DNA of 64,000 bases from an uncultured Eubacterium sp. (GCF_945980375.1 NZ_CAMFQO010000001.1:1-64000); one strand, 5' to 3'; positions 26,487 through 35,729 are shown, counted from the stretch's first letter. The notes: generated from the letters alone by a model not told the origin. Translations and numbers: made by a program.

Positions 26487-27638
26487 TTAATACAGATAAT
26501 TTACAACCTTTACTATTTCTCCGTTTTTGTAATACACTCTCGGCACTCTGCGGGCAACACGACAAGGAAGCTCATAATTAAACGAATGAGCGCTGTTTGA
26601 TACCTCCTCCATAGAGAGACAGGCATCACCGTCACGACCTACAAGGGTTACGGTCGAATTCAGGTCAACTCCCTTAACATCGGTAACATCAACCATAAAC
26701 TGATCCATACAAACTCTGCCGACAATATTTGCATACTGTCCGTTAATAATTACCCTGCCTTTGTTTGAAAGACAACGGGGGTAGCCGTCAGCATATCCGA
26801 CGGGGATTGTGGCAATTACTCTCGGCTCGGTTGTTTTGTATGTTCCTCCGTAAGAGATTTCCCTGCCCGGCTCAAGGGTTTTTATATGAGTAATATGTGT
26901 TAGCCACGACATAACCGGCTTGATGTCAAGAAGTGACTTGTCAACCTCCTCGCTCGGATACAATCCGTAAAGGATAATGCCCATACGGCACATATCAAAA
27001 TACTCATCAAAGTTCATTATTCCTGCGCTGTTGTTAAGGTGCTTAACAGGAATATTCACTCCCCTATCCTCAAGCATTTTTACAAATGCCTTGTACTTTT
27101 CTCTCTGTGCCTTCGCCTTGGTTAAATCCGCCTCATCAGCCGTTGCAAAGTGAGAAAACAGACCCTCGACCTCTATGTTTGGCAACAATGTAATTTCTTT
27201 GCACACATCGGCGCTTTGCTCGTTAACCTGAAACCCGATACGGCTCATACCTGTATCAATACAAAAATGAAACGGTACCGTTTTGCCTTGGCGCACTGCC
27301 TCGTTGGAAAGAGCAACAGCAGACTCCATAGAAAAGATAGGTATGCGAACATCGTATTTTACAACCAAATCATACACATTGGAATCAACATATCCCAAAA
27401 TCAAGACAGGAGCTTTTACTCCTGCTTTTTTTAATTCTACTGCCTCTTCAATACAGGCTACGCCAAAGAAATCACATTTTTCATCAAGCAAATGTGCAAG
27501 CTCTACGGCGCCGTGGCCGTATGCATCCGCCTTAATAACACCCAAAAGTTTGCAATCATCGGGAAGCTTTGCCCTAACATTGCTGCAATTGTACTCTACT
27601 GCGTCTAAATCAATCCTTGCCTGTGTCCTAAAATACAT
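26487..27638 (-). CDS. alr: Alanine racemase
   Basis: 383 aa, normal length. PLP-lysine motif VIKADAYGHG near residue 38, the catalytic Tyr region REISYGGTYKT, and VGRVCMDQFMVDVT. It interconverts L- and D-alanine. It overlaps pxpA by 1 nt and is the last gene of a seven-gene operon with D-amino-acid transaminase, D-glutamate cyclase and 5-oxoprolinase genes. This suggests a catabolic role besides cell wall supply. Confidence 0.95.
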   Translation of the reverse strand: MYFRTQARIDLDAVEYNCSNVRAKLPDDCKLLGVIKADAYGHGAVELAHLLDEKCDFFGVACIEEAVELKKAGVKAPVLILGYVDSNVYDLVVKYDVRIPIFSMESAVALSNEAVRQGKTVPFHFCIDTGMSRIGFQVNEQSADVCKEITLLPNIEVEGLFSHFATADEADLTKAKAQREKYKAFVKMLEDRGVNIPVKHLNNSAGIMNFDEYFDMCRMGIILYGLYPSEEVDKSLLDIKPVMSWLTHITHIKTLEPGREISYGGTYKTTEPRVIATIPVGYADGYPRCLSNKGRVIINGQYANIVGRVCMDQFMVDVTDVKGVDLNSTVTLVGRDGDACLSMEEVSNSAHSFNYELPCRVARRVPRVYYKNGEIVKVVNYLY

Positions 27639-28393
27639 TAGCCAATCACCTCTGAAAGTTCAGCAGTCTTTATTTCGTTTTCTGCAAATGCTTTATTAAG
27701 TGCTCTTACAAAATCAAGAGCCTTTTCGCCGTCGCCGTGCACGCAAACGCTATGTGCCTCAATGGGAACATCCTCGCCCGTATAGGCAGTAACCCTGCCC
27801 TCCTTAATCATACGAACAACACGGCTGATTGCCTCCTGCTCATCAGTAATCATTGCACCTTCAAGTGACCTTGCACGAAGTGAGCCGTCGGACTCGTATG
27901 CTCTGTCGGCAAACACCTCGCTTGCATATTTTATGCCAACCTGCTTGGCTGCTTCAATCATTTTTGAGCCGGAAAGAGCCAGCAAAATAAGCGAGTCATC
28001 AAAATCCTTAACAGCATTGGCAATGGCAAGCGCCAAATCAAAATCCTTGCCTGCCATATTGTACATTGCTCCGTGAGGCTTTACATGCTGAAGCCTTGCA
28101 CCCTTCGCCTTTGCAAAGGCAGACAAGGCACCAAGCTGACAAAGTGTAATGTTATAAACCTCATCAGGAGTTAAGCTCATATTTGTTCTGCCGAAATTTT
28201 CTTTATCCGGATAGCCGGGATGGGCACCAAAGACAACATTGCTTTGTCTGCAAAGCTCAACGGTTTTGCACATAATGTTGCTGTCTCCTGCGTGAAATCC
28301 GCAGGCTATATTGGCAGAGGTAATAAGAGGGATAATTGCAGAATCAAAGCCTGCACCCTCGCCTAAATCCGAATTTAAATCTACTAAATACAT
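27638..28393 (-). CDS. pxpA: 5-oxoprolinase subunit A (LamB/YcsF family)
   Basis: 251 aa from ATG 28391-28393 behind TAGGAGC; an upstream extension in frame enters the MITE-like element and is rejected. Family signature at the start: MYLVDLNSDLGEGAG, ANIACGFHAGDSNIM, FGAHPGYPDKENFGR and VKPHGAMYN. PxpA works with PxpB and PxpC in ATP-dependent opening of 5-oxoproline to glutamate. It is separated from pxpBC by a DUF1445 gene and the inserted repeat. Confidence 0.93.
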   Translation of the reverse strand: MYLVDLNSDLGEGAGFDSAIIPLITSANIACGFHAGDSNIMCKTVELCRQSNVVFGAHPGYPDKENFGRTNMSLTPDEVYNITLCQLGALSAFAKAKGARLQHVKPHGAMYNMAGKDFDLALAIANAVKDFDDSLILLALSGSKMIEAAKQVGIKYASEVFADRAYESDGSLRARSLEGAMITDEQEAISRVVRMIKEGRVTAYTGEDVPIEAHSVCVHGDGEKALDFVRALNKAFAENEIKTAELSEVIG

Positions 28394-28403
28394 TTTTGCT
28401 CCT

Positions 28404-28681
28404 AGGGTAACGGTAATAATTCGAACCACGGTTTATCGTGGCAGATATTGCCCTTACTTTTTGTTAAAATACTCGTTAATCCGAAAGGATTAACTGCGTT
28501 TTTGCCTCGATTAAGACCAAATCTGCACACGATAAACTGCAAAGCATCAAAAATGCTTGGAGTAAAGATGAGATTTGGCATCTTGAGATGGCAGCCTTGC
28601 TGACGCAAGGCAACAGCGAAAGCGACAAATATCGCTTTAATACTGCATTTTTTGACGGGTTCGGATTATCACCGTTACCCT
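28404..28681. mobile_element. MITE-like element with 24-bp terminal inverted repeats
   Basis: The ends 28404-28427 (AGGGTAACGGTAATAATTCG plus AACC) and 28658-28681 are inverted repeats matching at 22/24 positions. The 278-bp interior has no gene and contains further partial inverted repeats (GGTTTATCGTGG and CACGATAAAC). It fills the whole space between the DUF1445 and pxpA genes, 10 bp before the pxpA start codon. No transposase is present. Confidence 0.65.
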
Positions 28682-28682
28682 A

Positions 28683-29468
28683 TCAATACTTTAACGAAGA
28701 ATTCTTTACATCGGTAATGAACATATGCCCCGGTGCATGAGTGATTGCAATAGGCGGCTTTGTTTGCATAACGGCATTTTGCGGTGTAACTCCGCAAGGC
28801 CAAAACACAGGAACCTCGCCGTCGTTAATAGTTACGCTGTCGCCGTAATCGGGCTTTGTTACATCTTTAATTCCGATAGCCTCGGGGTTGCCGATTTGAA
28901 TAGGTGCGCCGTGAACTCTCGGCATTGCCGCCGTTACATTAACTGCCTTTACAACCAAATCATTTGGTATGGGGCGCATGGAAACAACCATATTACCGTG
29001 GAATGTGCCCGCACTCTCAAGCTCAATATTTGTGTTGAACATGGGAACATTTACATTTTCTTCTATATGACGAACAGGAACATCTGCCTCCAACAGCTCC
29101 GCCTCGAAGGAAAAGCTGCATCCGATAAGAAAATACACAAAATCGTCCTGCCAATATTGCGAAATATCAGTAACCTCTTTTTCAAGCACGCCGTTTTTCC
29201 AAATGCGATATTTTGGAAAATCGGTACAAACATCGCCCTTACTTGCCATTGCTTTTATTTCCCTCGAGCCGACATCGCCCACCTCTAAAATAGGGCACGG
29301 CTTTGGGTTGCGCATACAAAACAACAAAAAATCAAAGGCATATTCCTTTGGCAAAATGCAGAGATTTGCCTGTGCATAGCCTGCACACATACCCGATGTT
29401 TGATAATCTATCTTTCCCTCGCGAATTAAATCCTTAACCTGCTGAGGATGCATATTTGTATAATCCAT
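28683..29468 (-). CDS. DUF1445 (YcsI-type) putative hydro-lyase / D-glutamate cyclase N-domain
   Basis: 261 aa, full length for the DUF1445 family: TSGMCAGYAQANLCILP, CMRNPKPCPILEVGD, a central FVYFLIGCSFSFEAEL, RHIEENVNVPMFNTN, GNMVVSMRP and the C-terminal VPVFWPCGVTPQNA / ITHAPGHMFITD. The human D-glutamate cyclase DGLUCY joins a DUF1445 domain to a DUF4392 domain; both occur here as separate genes of one operon. It sits between pxpC and pxpA. The bacterial enzyme reaction is inferred from this domain link. Confidence 0.85.
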   Translation of the reverse strand: MDYTNMHPQQVKDLIREGKIDYQTSGMCAGYAQANLCILPKEYAFDFLLFCMRNPKPCPILEVGDVGSREIKAMASKGDVCTDFPKYRIWKNGVLEKEVTDISQYWQDDFVYFLIGCSFSFEAELLEADVPVRHIEENVNVPMFNTNIELESAGTFHGNMVVSMRPIPNDLVVKAVNVTAAMPRVHGAPIQIGNPEAIGIKDVTKPDYGDSVTINDGEVPVFWPCGVTPQNAVMQTKPPIAITHAPGHMFITDVKNSSLKY

Positions 29469-29478
29469 ATGTTATCAC

Positions 29479-30408
29479 CTAAAACATATATAAATTTTCA
29501 AAAAATCTTTTTTGCTTTTTAACTTCTCTTTCTGCCACGTCAATGCCGACAGCCTTAAAATGTATTTTGCTGTTTGGCCTTGCCTGAGCAACAAGAGGCA
29601 AATCCACGCTGATAACAGTTGCAATCTTTGCATAACCGCCTGTTGTTTGATGGTCTGCCATAAGGATAATAGGCTCGCCCGAATTAGGCACCTGAACAGA
29701 GCCAAGCACAATACCGTCCGATATTATATCCATACCCGATTTTGATTGCAACGGCTTACCCGAAAGCCTAACGCCCATTCTGTCTGCCTGCGGGGTTACG
29801 GTGTATTCCTGCGACAAAAACAACCTTATATCATCTGCGGTGAACATCTTGTCCTGCGGACCTAAAACCACACGAAGCTGAATATTATCCTCATAGCTGT
29901 TTTCTGCTATCTGCCATTTTTCAATATCATCAAGAGGAAAGCTGCCGCTTCCGATTTGAAGGATATCCCCTGCCTTGAGCCTTCTGCCCTGATAACCGCC
30001 CAGTGAAAACTTTAGATCGGTTGAGGCACTGCCCATTACATATTCACCCACTATACCTCCGCTTACGGCAAGATATGAGCGCATACCGTTTTTGACACTA
30101 CCCATAGTCAACACATCACCGTTAGAAGCCTTATATGCCTTATTTGTGCGAATGGGATTGTCATTAAGCTTTGATGAAAAATCGGCTCCCGACAGGCAAA
30201 AGATACAATCCTTATTAAATTTTGCAGTTATGCCCATAACGGTTATTTCCAGCACAGGTGCGTCGTCACAATTTCCGCAAAGACGGTTGGCAACGGTCAT
30301 ACTGTACCTATCCATAGCACCGTTCTGGGTAAATCCGTTTTTCATTACCCCGACTCTGCCGTAATCCTGAACGGTTGTCAGCATACCGGGATTAATTATT
30401 TCTATCAT
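29479..30408 (-). CDS. pxpC: 5-oxoprolinase subunit C (biotin-dependent carboxyltransferase-like, KipA family)
   Basis: 309 aa. Family features: N-terminal MIEIINPGMLTTVQDYGRVG, GAMDRYSMTVANRLCGN, SGADFSSKLND and the late SGKPL ... IISDGIVLGSVQVPNSGEPIILMADHQTTGGY. Together with PxpB it forms the 5-oxoprolinase catalytic part. Overlaps pxpB by 4 bp. Confidence 0.93.
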   Translation of the reverse strand: MIEIINPGMLTTVQDYGRVGVMKNGFTQNGAMDRYSMTVANRLCGNCDDAPVLEITVMGITAKFNKDCIFCLSGADFSSKLNDNPIRTNKAYKASNGDVLTMGSVKNGMRSYLAVSGGIVGEYVMGSASTDLKFSLGGYQGRRLKAGDILQIGSGSFPLDDIEKWQIAENSYEDNIQLRVVLGPQDKMFTADDIRLFLSQEYTVTPQADRMGVRLSGKPLQSKSGMDIISDGIVLGSVQVPNSGEPIILMADHQTTGGYAKIATVISVDLPLVAQARPNSKIHFKAVGIDVAEREVKKQKRFFENLYMF

Positions 30409-31124
30409 ATCTTTATCCTATTTACCTCATATGTGCCGTCTTCTACCTGCTTTTCAATAAGCTTGTATTCATCAAGAGAAACAGGCACAAATCTTACATA
30501 ATCTCCTGAATTGTAAAGAATAGGATTTTCGCGTCGTTTATCATAAACCCTTACAGGTGTTTTGCCTATCAGCTGCCATCCACCCGGAGAAGCTACGGGA
30601 TAAATGCCCGTTTGCTCACCGCCTATACCGACAGCACCTGCAAAAATTTCTGCACGGGGAGATTGCAGACGAGGGGTGGCAATGCTTTCATCCATTCCGC
30701 CGAGATATGCAAATCCGGGCAAAAAGCCAAGCATATAAATCAAATAATCCCTGCCGCTGTGACGGGCAACAACCTCGTCCCTTGAAAGCCCTGTATGCTC
30801 ACAAACATTTTGCATATCGGGTGCAAAGCAATCATCATAGCAAACCGGAATTTCGTACAGTGTTGCCGATTTTTGCCCTGATGTGTTCAGGCTCTTTAAC
30901 ACATAAGAGAGCCTGTGCCTAAGCTGCTTTGATGACACAACCGTGCAATCGTACAAAACGGTCAGCGAGCGAAAGGTCGGAATACACTCGGTAACACCCT
31001 TTATGCCAAGGCGTTCAATTTCTTCGCACAGGGCGGTAACGCAGTTGTTAACCTCTACACTTATTTCATTTTTGAACTCAACGGTAACTGCTCCGTCACC
31101 GTTTTGTAAAAATGAATAAATCAT
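30405..31124 (-). CDS. pxpB: 5-oxoprolinase subunit B (KipI / allophanate hydrolase subunit 1 family)
   Basis: 239 aa. Diagnostic segments: RSLTVLYDC, EIPVCYDDCFAPDMQNVCEHTGLSRDEVVARH, YLIYMLGFLPGFAYLGGMDESIATPR and VGIGGEQTGIYPVASPGGWQLIGKTP. Overlaps both neighbours by 4 bp, showing tight coupling with the DUF4392 gene and pxpC. Confidence 0.94.
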   Translation of the reverse strand: MIYSFLQNGDGAVTVEFKNEISVEVNNCVTALCEEIERLGIKGVTECIPTFRSLTVLYDCTVVSSKQLRHRLSYVLKSLNTSGQKSATLYEIPVCYDDCFAPDMQNVCEHTGLSRDEVVARHSGRDYLIYMLGFLPGFAYLGGMDESIATPRLQSPRAEIFAGAVGIGGEQTGIYPVASPGGWQLIGKTPVRVYDKRRENPILYNSGDYVRFVPVSLDEYKLIEKQVEDGTYEVNRIKI

Positions 31125-32182
31125 CTGTCAAAAAATCCTTTTTTCAATGTGTTTTCAAACCAAGCCGATGTTTTTTCCTCAACGGTTGGCGGATATTCAA
31201 TAAGACCCCTCATAAGCGAAAGCATAGGCAATACAATATTCTTGCCTATTCCGTCAATATAAGGTCTCGCCTCGCCGTACATATCAAGCATACCTGCCTC
31301 GGCAGCCGCGTCCATAGCCGCAGACTGTTCGTCGTTGGTGTGCAAAAGACCTGCATCGCCAAGCAAAAATGCTGTGCATGCCATAAGAGCATTCATACCC
31401 CAATCGCTGACGGTAGCTGTGATGATATTGTCTGCCGCCGTTTCTGCCAAAATGCCAAAGCCTGTGCCTGCCTTACAGCCACCCTCCTCTGCATATGGGA
31501 TATATTTTCTTATATGCTCCTCGATAGTACCCATTCCAAGCTCATTACCAAGGTCACCGATAGAAAGATTGTAAACACCCTGCTTTTGACATTCCCTAAA
31601 CAGAACATCATACTTTGCCTCAACATCGGTGGTATTTACTCCGACGGCATTGTGATAATAGCCATTCTTGTTTCTGCCCGGTGCCTCATTGGATATAATA
31701 GCACACGGAAGGCCGTGCGACAAAATCTCTGCCGTTTGCTCCTGCTCCTTTTTGCTGTCCTTTGTAAAAGGCACAATGCAAACAGTGTTTTCGGGAATAT
31801 TGTCTATATCGTATGTAACATCAAACCCAAGAGCCTTGCTCATAGCCTTGATAGATTTTTCGCATTGGTCGGGCACAATCATAACAGGCTTTGCACCAAA
31901 TGCTCTCATAATAAACCGTGCAAAAACGGTTGATGAAATAATGCCGTCTGTTTCTGCCTCGTTCCACGGAAGAAGGATAAAGCCGGTTAGGATAAACACC
32001 TTCTCACCCTTCTTTATATTTTTAACCAAGCCCTCGGCACCGTTCAAAGTTAACGGCTTGCCGGTGTATTTTAATGCACCGTCATACAGAATTCTGCAAA
32101 CTCCGTAGCCCCTTGGGTCCATATTCATCAGCCAATCAAGATTATATCCTATATTAAGCCTTGTTAATTCTTCCCTATTCAT
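31121..32182 (-). CDS. DUF4392 protein, D-glutamate cyclase C-domain homologue
   Basis: 353 aa. I recognise the DUF4392 pattern: GEKVFILTGF, ETDGIISSTVFARFIMRAFGAKPVMIVPDQ, PCAIISNEAPGRNKNGYYHNAVGVNTTDVEAKYD, and YNLSIGDLGNELGMGTIEEHI. In human DGLUCY this domain is fused to DUF1445 and the enzyme converts D-glutamate to 5-oxo-D-proline. Here the gene lies between the D-amino-acid transaminase and pxpB, overlapping each by a few bases, which agrees with supplying 5-oxoproline to PxpABC. Confidence 0.82.
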   Translation of the reverse strand: MNREELTRLNIGYNLDWLMNMDPRGYGVCRILYDGALKYTGKPLTLNGAEGLVKNIKKGEKVFILTGFILLPWNEAETDGIISSTVFARFIMRAFGAKPVMIVPDQCEKSIKAMSKALGFDVTYDIDNIPENTVCIVPFTKDSKKEQEQTAEILSHGLPCAIISNEAPGRNKNGYYHNAVGVNTTDVEAKYDVLFRECQKQGVYNLSIGDLGNELGMGTIEEHIRKYIPYAEEGGCKAGTGFGILAETAADNIITATVSDWGMNALMACTAFLLGDAGLLHTNDEQSAAMDAAAEAGMLDMYGEARPYIDGIGKNIVLPMLSLMRGLIEYPPTVEEKTSAWFENTLKKGFFDR

Positions 32183-33024
32183 TATGCCTTACATTGCTCC
32201 TCAAAATCCTTAACCAAAGCATCCTGAATAGTCTTTAACATCTCCGGTGCCTTGCCACCTACTGCCTTGCCGTCTACTGTTTTTACAGGGATACAGAACG
32301 AGCCTGTTGAGTGAACAACAACCTCATCGGCAGCCATAAGCTCATCAAGAGTGTATTCTCTTTCCTCAACGCCGAAGCCAAGCTTCTTTGCAAAGGCGAG
32401 CAAACGAATTCTTGCAGTACCGGGAAGAATCTTATCATCAAGCGGATGAGTAATAACCTTGCCGTCCTTAAAGATTGATACATTTGAGTGAGCGCACTCT
32501 GTTACAATATCACCTCTGTGGAAAATAGCCTCCTGACAGCCCGCCTTATCCGCTGCTGTTGCCGCAAGACAGGATGGGATAAGGTTGAGTGTTTTGCAGT
32601 TGCAATATAGAAATCTCTTGTCTTCATAAGTAATAACGTCGATAGGCTTGTAGGTATCGGCAACAGGAGAAGGGGTAAGTGTAATCCACAAATTACCCTG
32701 CATATCGTCGGAATAGATATGACCTCTTAATCCGTTACCTCTTGTAACCTGCATATAAACAAACTGGTCACCGTCGTCAACCTTAAGTACAAGCTCCCTC
32801 AAAAGCTTTTCAAGCTCGTCACGCTCCATAGGAATATTCATACCCAAAAGCCTTGCGGAATTATAAAATCTTGTGAGGTGAGCATCCATATCAAACACAA
32901 CGTGATTGTGTGCATAGGTTGCATCATAAACACCGTCACCAAACCAACAAACTCTGTCGAGCATTGGGATTTGCATTTTTTCGATTTCGTCGTATTTTCC
33001 GTTGTAGTAGCCAAGATTTTTCAT
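32182..33024 (-). CDS. dat: D-amino-acid transaminase (fold type IV PLP enzyme)
   Basis: 280 aa. Fold IV aminotransferase signature: YYNGKY, MLDRVCWFGDGVYDATYA, then the PLP-lysine region CKTLNLIPSCLAATAADKAGCQEAIF and ECAHSNVSIFKDGKVITHPLDDKILPGTAR. D-amino-acid transaminases move the amino group between D-Ala and 2-oxoglutarate to give D-Glu. Branched-chain or aminodeoxychorismate relatives share the fold; the operon with alr and D-glutamate cyclase favours the D-specific enzyme. AAGGAGAG lies 6 nt before the start. Confidence 0.85.
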   Translation of the reverse strand: MKNLGYYNGKYDEIEKMQIPMLDRVCWFGDGVYDATYAHNHVVFDMDAHLTRFYNSARLLGMNIPMERDELEKLLRELVLKVDDGDQFVYMQVTRGNGLRGHIYSDDMQGNLWITLTPSPVADTYKPIDVITYEDKRFLYCNCKTLNLIPSCLAATAADKAGCQEAIFHRGDIVTECAHSNVSIFKDGKVITHPLDDKILPGTARIRLLAFAKKLGFGVEEREYTLDELMAADEVVVHSTGSFCIPVKTVDGKAVGGKAPEMLKTIQDALVKDFEEQCKA

Positions 33025-33046
33025 AAACTCTCTCCTTAAATCTGCA

Positions 33047-33093
33047 TAAAAAATGGCAGGAAATCTCCGACTGTGCGGAGACCTCCTTGCCTC
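33047..33093 (-). terminator. Terminator between the thiamine importer and dat operons
   Basis: On the minus strand GGCAAGGAGGTCTCCG pairs imperfectly with CGGAGATTTCCTGCC over a CACAGT loop and is followed by ATTTTTT. It ends the ABC importer transcript or acts as an attenuator ahead of dat. Confidence 0.6.
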
Positions 33094-33181
33094 ACATCTT
33101 CCATATTAATACTTTAAGAAACAAAAGTAAATACTTATTTTTAATTTTTATAAAAATATTTCACTTTATAAACAAAGTTGA

Positions 33182-33919
33182 TTACAGCAGATGCAGAATC
33201 TCAACAATTTTGCGTTTATAGCTTAGGAATTCATCCGTCAAATTGAAATCCGCAGTTCTTGGCTTGGGTGAATCAATTACAATCTCGTTTTCTATCACTC
33301 CGTCGGCGAGAATATACACTCTGTCCGACAGCAAAATTGCCTCGTCAATATCGTGGGTGATAAAAACGGTTGACAAATCAATCTCTCTCATAACCTCAAG
33401 ATACCACTTGTGAATCATGGATTTTGTAATGGTGTCAAGTGCGCTGAACGGCTCGTCAAGCAGAGCAACACCGTTTGATGACAAATATGTACGCAAAAGT
33501 GCCGCACGCTGACGCATTCCGCCCGAAAGCTGTGACGGATACATATATTGAGTTGAGTCTATGCCAAAGGTTTTGAACAAGGGCTCTGCCTTTTGCCTTG
33601 CCTCCTTTTTGCTCATACCGTTAATGATAAGAGGAAGTGCAACATTGTCAATAACCCTCCTGTAAGGCAAAAGCAAATCCTTTTGAAGCATATAGCTAAC
33701 CTTACCCGGCTTGCCTGTGATGTCCTGTGAATTAAGGTACACCTTGCCCTTGTCGGGTGAATAAATACCCGACAGAACGTTAAAAAGTGTTGTTTTTCCG
33801 CACCCACTCAAGCCGAGTAGGCTGACAATCTCTCCCTTATTAAGAGTAAGGGAAGCCCCCCTTAAAACGTCGACATCGCCAAAGCTTTTATAAACATTTT
33901 CTGCTCTTAAAACTTCCAT
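33182..33919 (-). CDS. thiZ: ABC importer ATPase of a thiamine-precursor system (ThiZ-like)
   Basis: 245 aa. Walker A GLSGCGKTT, Q-loop YMLQKDLLLPYRRVIDNV, signature LSGGMRQRAALLRTYL, Walker B ALLDEPFSALD, H-loop FITHDIDEA. The MLQKDLLLPYR segment is typical of the nitrate/sulfonate/taurine/pyrimidine-precursor ABC group. It is the last gene of the operon behind the TPP riboswitch. Assignment to thiamine precursors rests on that riboswitch. Confidence 0.88.
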   Translation of the reverse strand: MEVLRAENVYKSFGDVDVLRGASLTLNKGEIVSLLGLSGCGKTTLFNVLSGIYSPDKGKVYLNSQDITGKPGKVSYMLQKDLLLPYRRVIDNVALPLIINGMSKKEARQKAEPLFKTFGIDSTQYMYPSQLSGGMRQRAALLRTYLSSNGVALLDEPFSALDTITKSMIHKWYLEVMREIDLSTVFITHDIDEAILLSDRVYILADGVIENEIVIDSPKPRTADFNLTDEFLSYKRKIVEILHLL

Positions 33920-33922
33920 ATA

Positions 33923-34945
33923 TTATGCCAAATAATCATTTGTAAAGCCTGTGTTTTCAGGCAGCTTTTCATCAATAATCTTTTCGTCGGCAACCCAGTT
34001 GTAAAATGCATTCCATCTTGCAGGATCGATATATCCCCACTTTGGTGCGTCTGCAACATATTGGTCTGCCATCCACTTTTGGCTTGCCTTAACAAGCTCC
34101 TCACAGCCGTCGAGTGCGCCTGTGTCATCGCTGTCGATAAGAATTTGTGCAGCCTCATCAGGATTTGAAACAGCATATTCGTAGCCCTTTTGAGTTGCAG
34201 CAAGGAAAGCCTTGACTGTTTCGGGGTCATCCTTAATAAGCTGATTGTTTGCAACCAAAACCGGTGAATAATAGTCGAACACAGGGTTCAAATCCTTGAA
34301 GAAGAAGGTGTCAACCTCGATGTTGTTAACCTCTGCGTTGATTCCGCCCCAGCCGTAGTAAATCCAAATAGCGTGGTTTGGATTTGCGTTTACATCCTGA
34401 GCCTCGTCTGTAGGAACATCCGGGATTTGCTCAACCTTTGAGAAATCACCGCCGTCAGCCTCTACAACGCTTTTCATCATAGCAAGCTCAATAGGAGATT
34501 GCCATGTGAGGTACTGCTTGCCCTCAAGGCCCTTTGGAGTGTCCATACCTGCACCCTTCTTTGATACGATACAGGATGTGTTGTGCTGAAGCAATGCGGC
34601 AACCGCTGTAACCTCCATCGGAGTTTCGGATGTAAATGCAGGCAAAAGTAAATCCTGATAGCCTACTGCAAACTGTACCTGACCCGATGAGCAGGCAGCA
34701 ATAGCGTCACCCTCAGGTGGCTGAACAATTTTTACGTTAAGGCCTGCATCGGCATAATATCCGTTTGCAAGTGCTACATAAAGACCTGTGTGATTTGTAT
34801 TTGGTGTCCAGTCAAGTGACACGATAATTTCCTTTGCCTCATCGGCAGGCTTATTTTCATCATTACTGCTCTTTGCACAGGATACAAGGCTGAAGGTAAG
34901 AACCAAAGCCAAAACGAGTGCTAAAATCTTTGAATACTTTTTCAT
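33923..34945 (-). CDS. thiY: NMT1/THI5-like substrate-binding lipoprotein (ThiY-like)
   Basis: 340 aa from ATG 34943-34945 behind AAAGGAGTC. Lipoprotein signal MKKYSKILALVLALVLTFSL then VSC. The mature part starts with the family motif IIVSLDWTPNTNHTGLYVALANGYYADAGLNV. It continues with AACSSGQVQFAVGYQDLLLPAF and a late PDEAAQILIDSDD segment. Members bind hydroxymethylpyrimidine-type thiamine precursors or similar compounds. It starts 2 nt after the permease stop codon. Confidence 0.9.
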   Translation of the reverse strand: MKKYSKILALVLALVLTFSLVSCAKSSNDENKPADEAKEIIVSLDWTPNTNHTGLYVALANGYYADAGLNVKIVQPPEGDAIAACSSGQVQFAVGYQDLLLPAFTSETPMEVTAVAALLQHNTSCIVSKKGAGMDTPKGLEGKQYLTWQSPIELAMMKSVVEADGGDFSKVEQIPDVPTDEAQDVNANPNHAIWIYYGWGGINAEVNNIEVDTFFFKDLNPVFDYYSPVLVANNQLIKDDPETVKAFLAATQKGYEYAVSNPDEAAQILIDSDDTGALDGCEELVKASQKWMADQYVADAPKWGYIDPARWNAFYNWVADEKIIDEKLPENTGFTNDYLA

Positions 34946-34946
34946 A

Positions 34947-35729
34947 TTATTTGACTCCTTTAATTTCTTTTTTATGTACCCAAGGCATAGCAGCCCTTTC
35001 AAGCAAAACAACTATACCCATAAGCACAAGACTTATTGCCGAAATAAAAAGAATTACGGCAAACATTTTGTCAAAGGCATATGCCTTTTTTACCCTTGTC
35101 ATATAAACGCCGAGCCCCTCAAATCCGCCAAGCCATTCCGAAACAACCGCACCGACAACTGCATATGCAGCAGAAACGCGAAGTCCGGAAAAGAAAGAGG
35201 CAGTTGCATTAGGAAGCTTTACGTACCTAAATATTTGAAGCCTGCCTGCGCCCATAGAGCGCATAAGATTTACGGCGTCGGGGTCAACATTTTCAAAGCC
35301 GTTGAGCAACCCTATTGCTATCGGAAAAAAGGTGGTAATAACAACCAACGTGATTTTGGGTGCCATACCAAAGCCCATCCAAAGCACAAGCAACGGAGCA
35401 ATGGCTATGGTAGGGATTGTTTGAGTTACAACCAAAACGGGATAAATTGCCTTATAAAGTATTGCAAATCTATCCATAAGAGCCGCAACTACAAACGCAA
35501 TAACAATGCCGATAGCAAGTCCGTAAACCGTTTCCTGCAGGGTTACGGACGCCTGCTTCATCATTATGGAAAAATTGTCAACAAACGCCCTTACAACATC
35601 CACCGGTGAGGGCAGCATATATGCAGGCACAAGCTCCATATTGCAGGCAAAAAGCCACAGCAAAAATATGACGATTATTGCACCGATCGGTGCCGTTTTA
35701 TTGGTGATGCTTTGCAACCTTTTTGTCAA
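34947..35729 (-). CDS. thiX: ABC importer permease of the thiamine-precursor system (ThiX-like)
   Basis: 260 aa from a TTG start (35727-35729) with GAGGT 9 nt upstream, inside the end of the preceding gene. Six membrane spans and the permease EAA loop region (GFENVDPDAVNLMRSMGAGRLQIFRYVKLPNATASFFSGLRVSAAYAVVGAVVSEWLG). Overlap with the thiamine-binding gene suggests translational coupling. Confidence 0.88.
   Translation of the reverse strand: MTKRLQSITNKTAPIGAIIVIFLLWLFACNMELVPAYMLPSPVDVVRAFVDNFSIMMKQASVTLQETVYGLAIGIVIAFVVAALMDRFAILYKAIYPVLVVTQTIPTIAIAPLLVLWMGFGMAPKITLVVITTFFPIAIGLLNGFENVDPDAVNLMRSMGAGRLQIFRYVKLPNATASFFSGLRVSAAYAVVGAVVSEWLGGFEGLGVYMTRVKKAYAFDKMFAVILFISAISLVLMGIVVLLERAAMPWVHKKEIKGVK

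Noticed and set aside
33026-33106. A 22-codon minus-strand frame (MEDVRQGGLRTVGDF...) crossing the terminator, possible leader peptide
   Set aside because: No ribosome binding site; the codons have no run of a regulatory amino acid.
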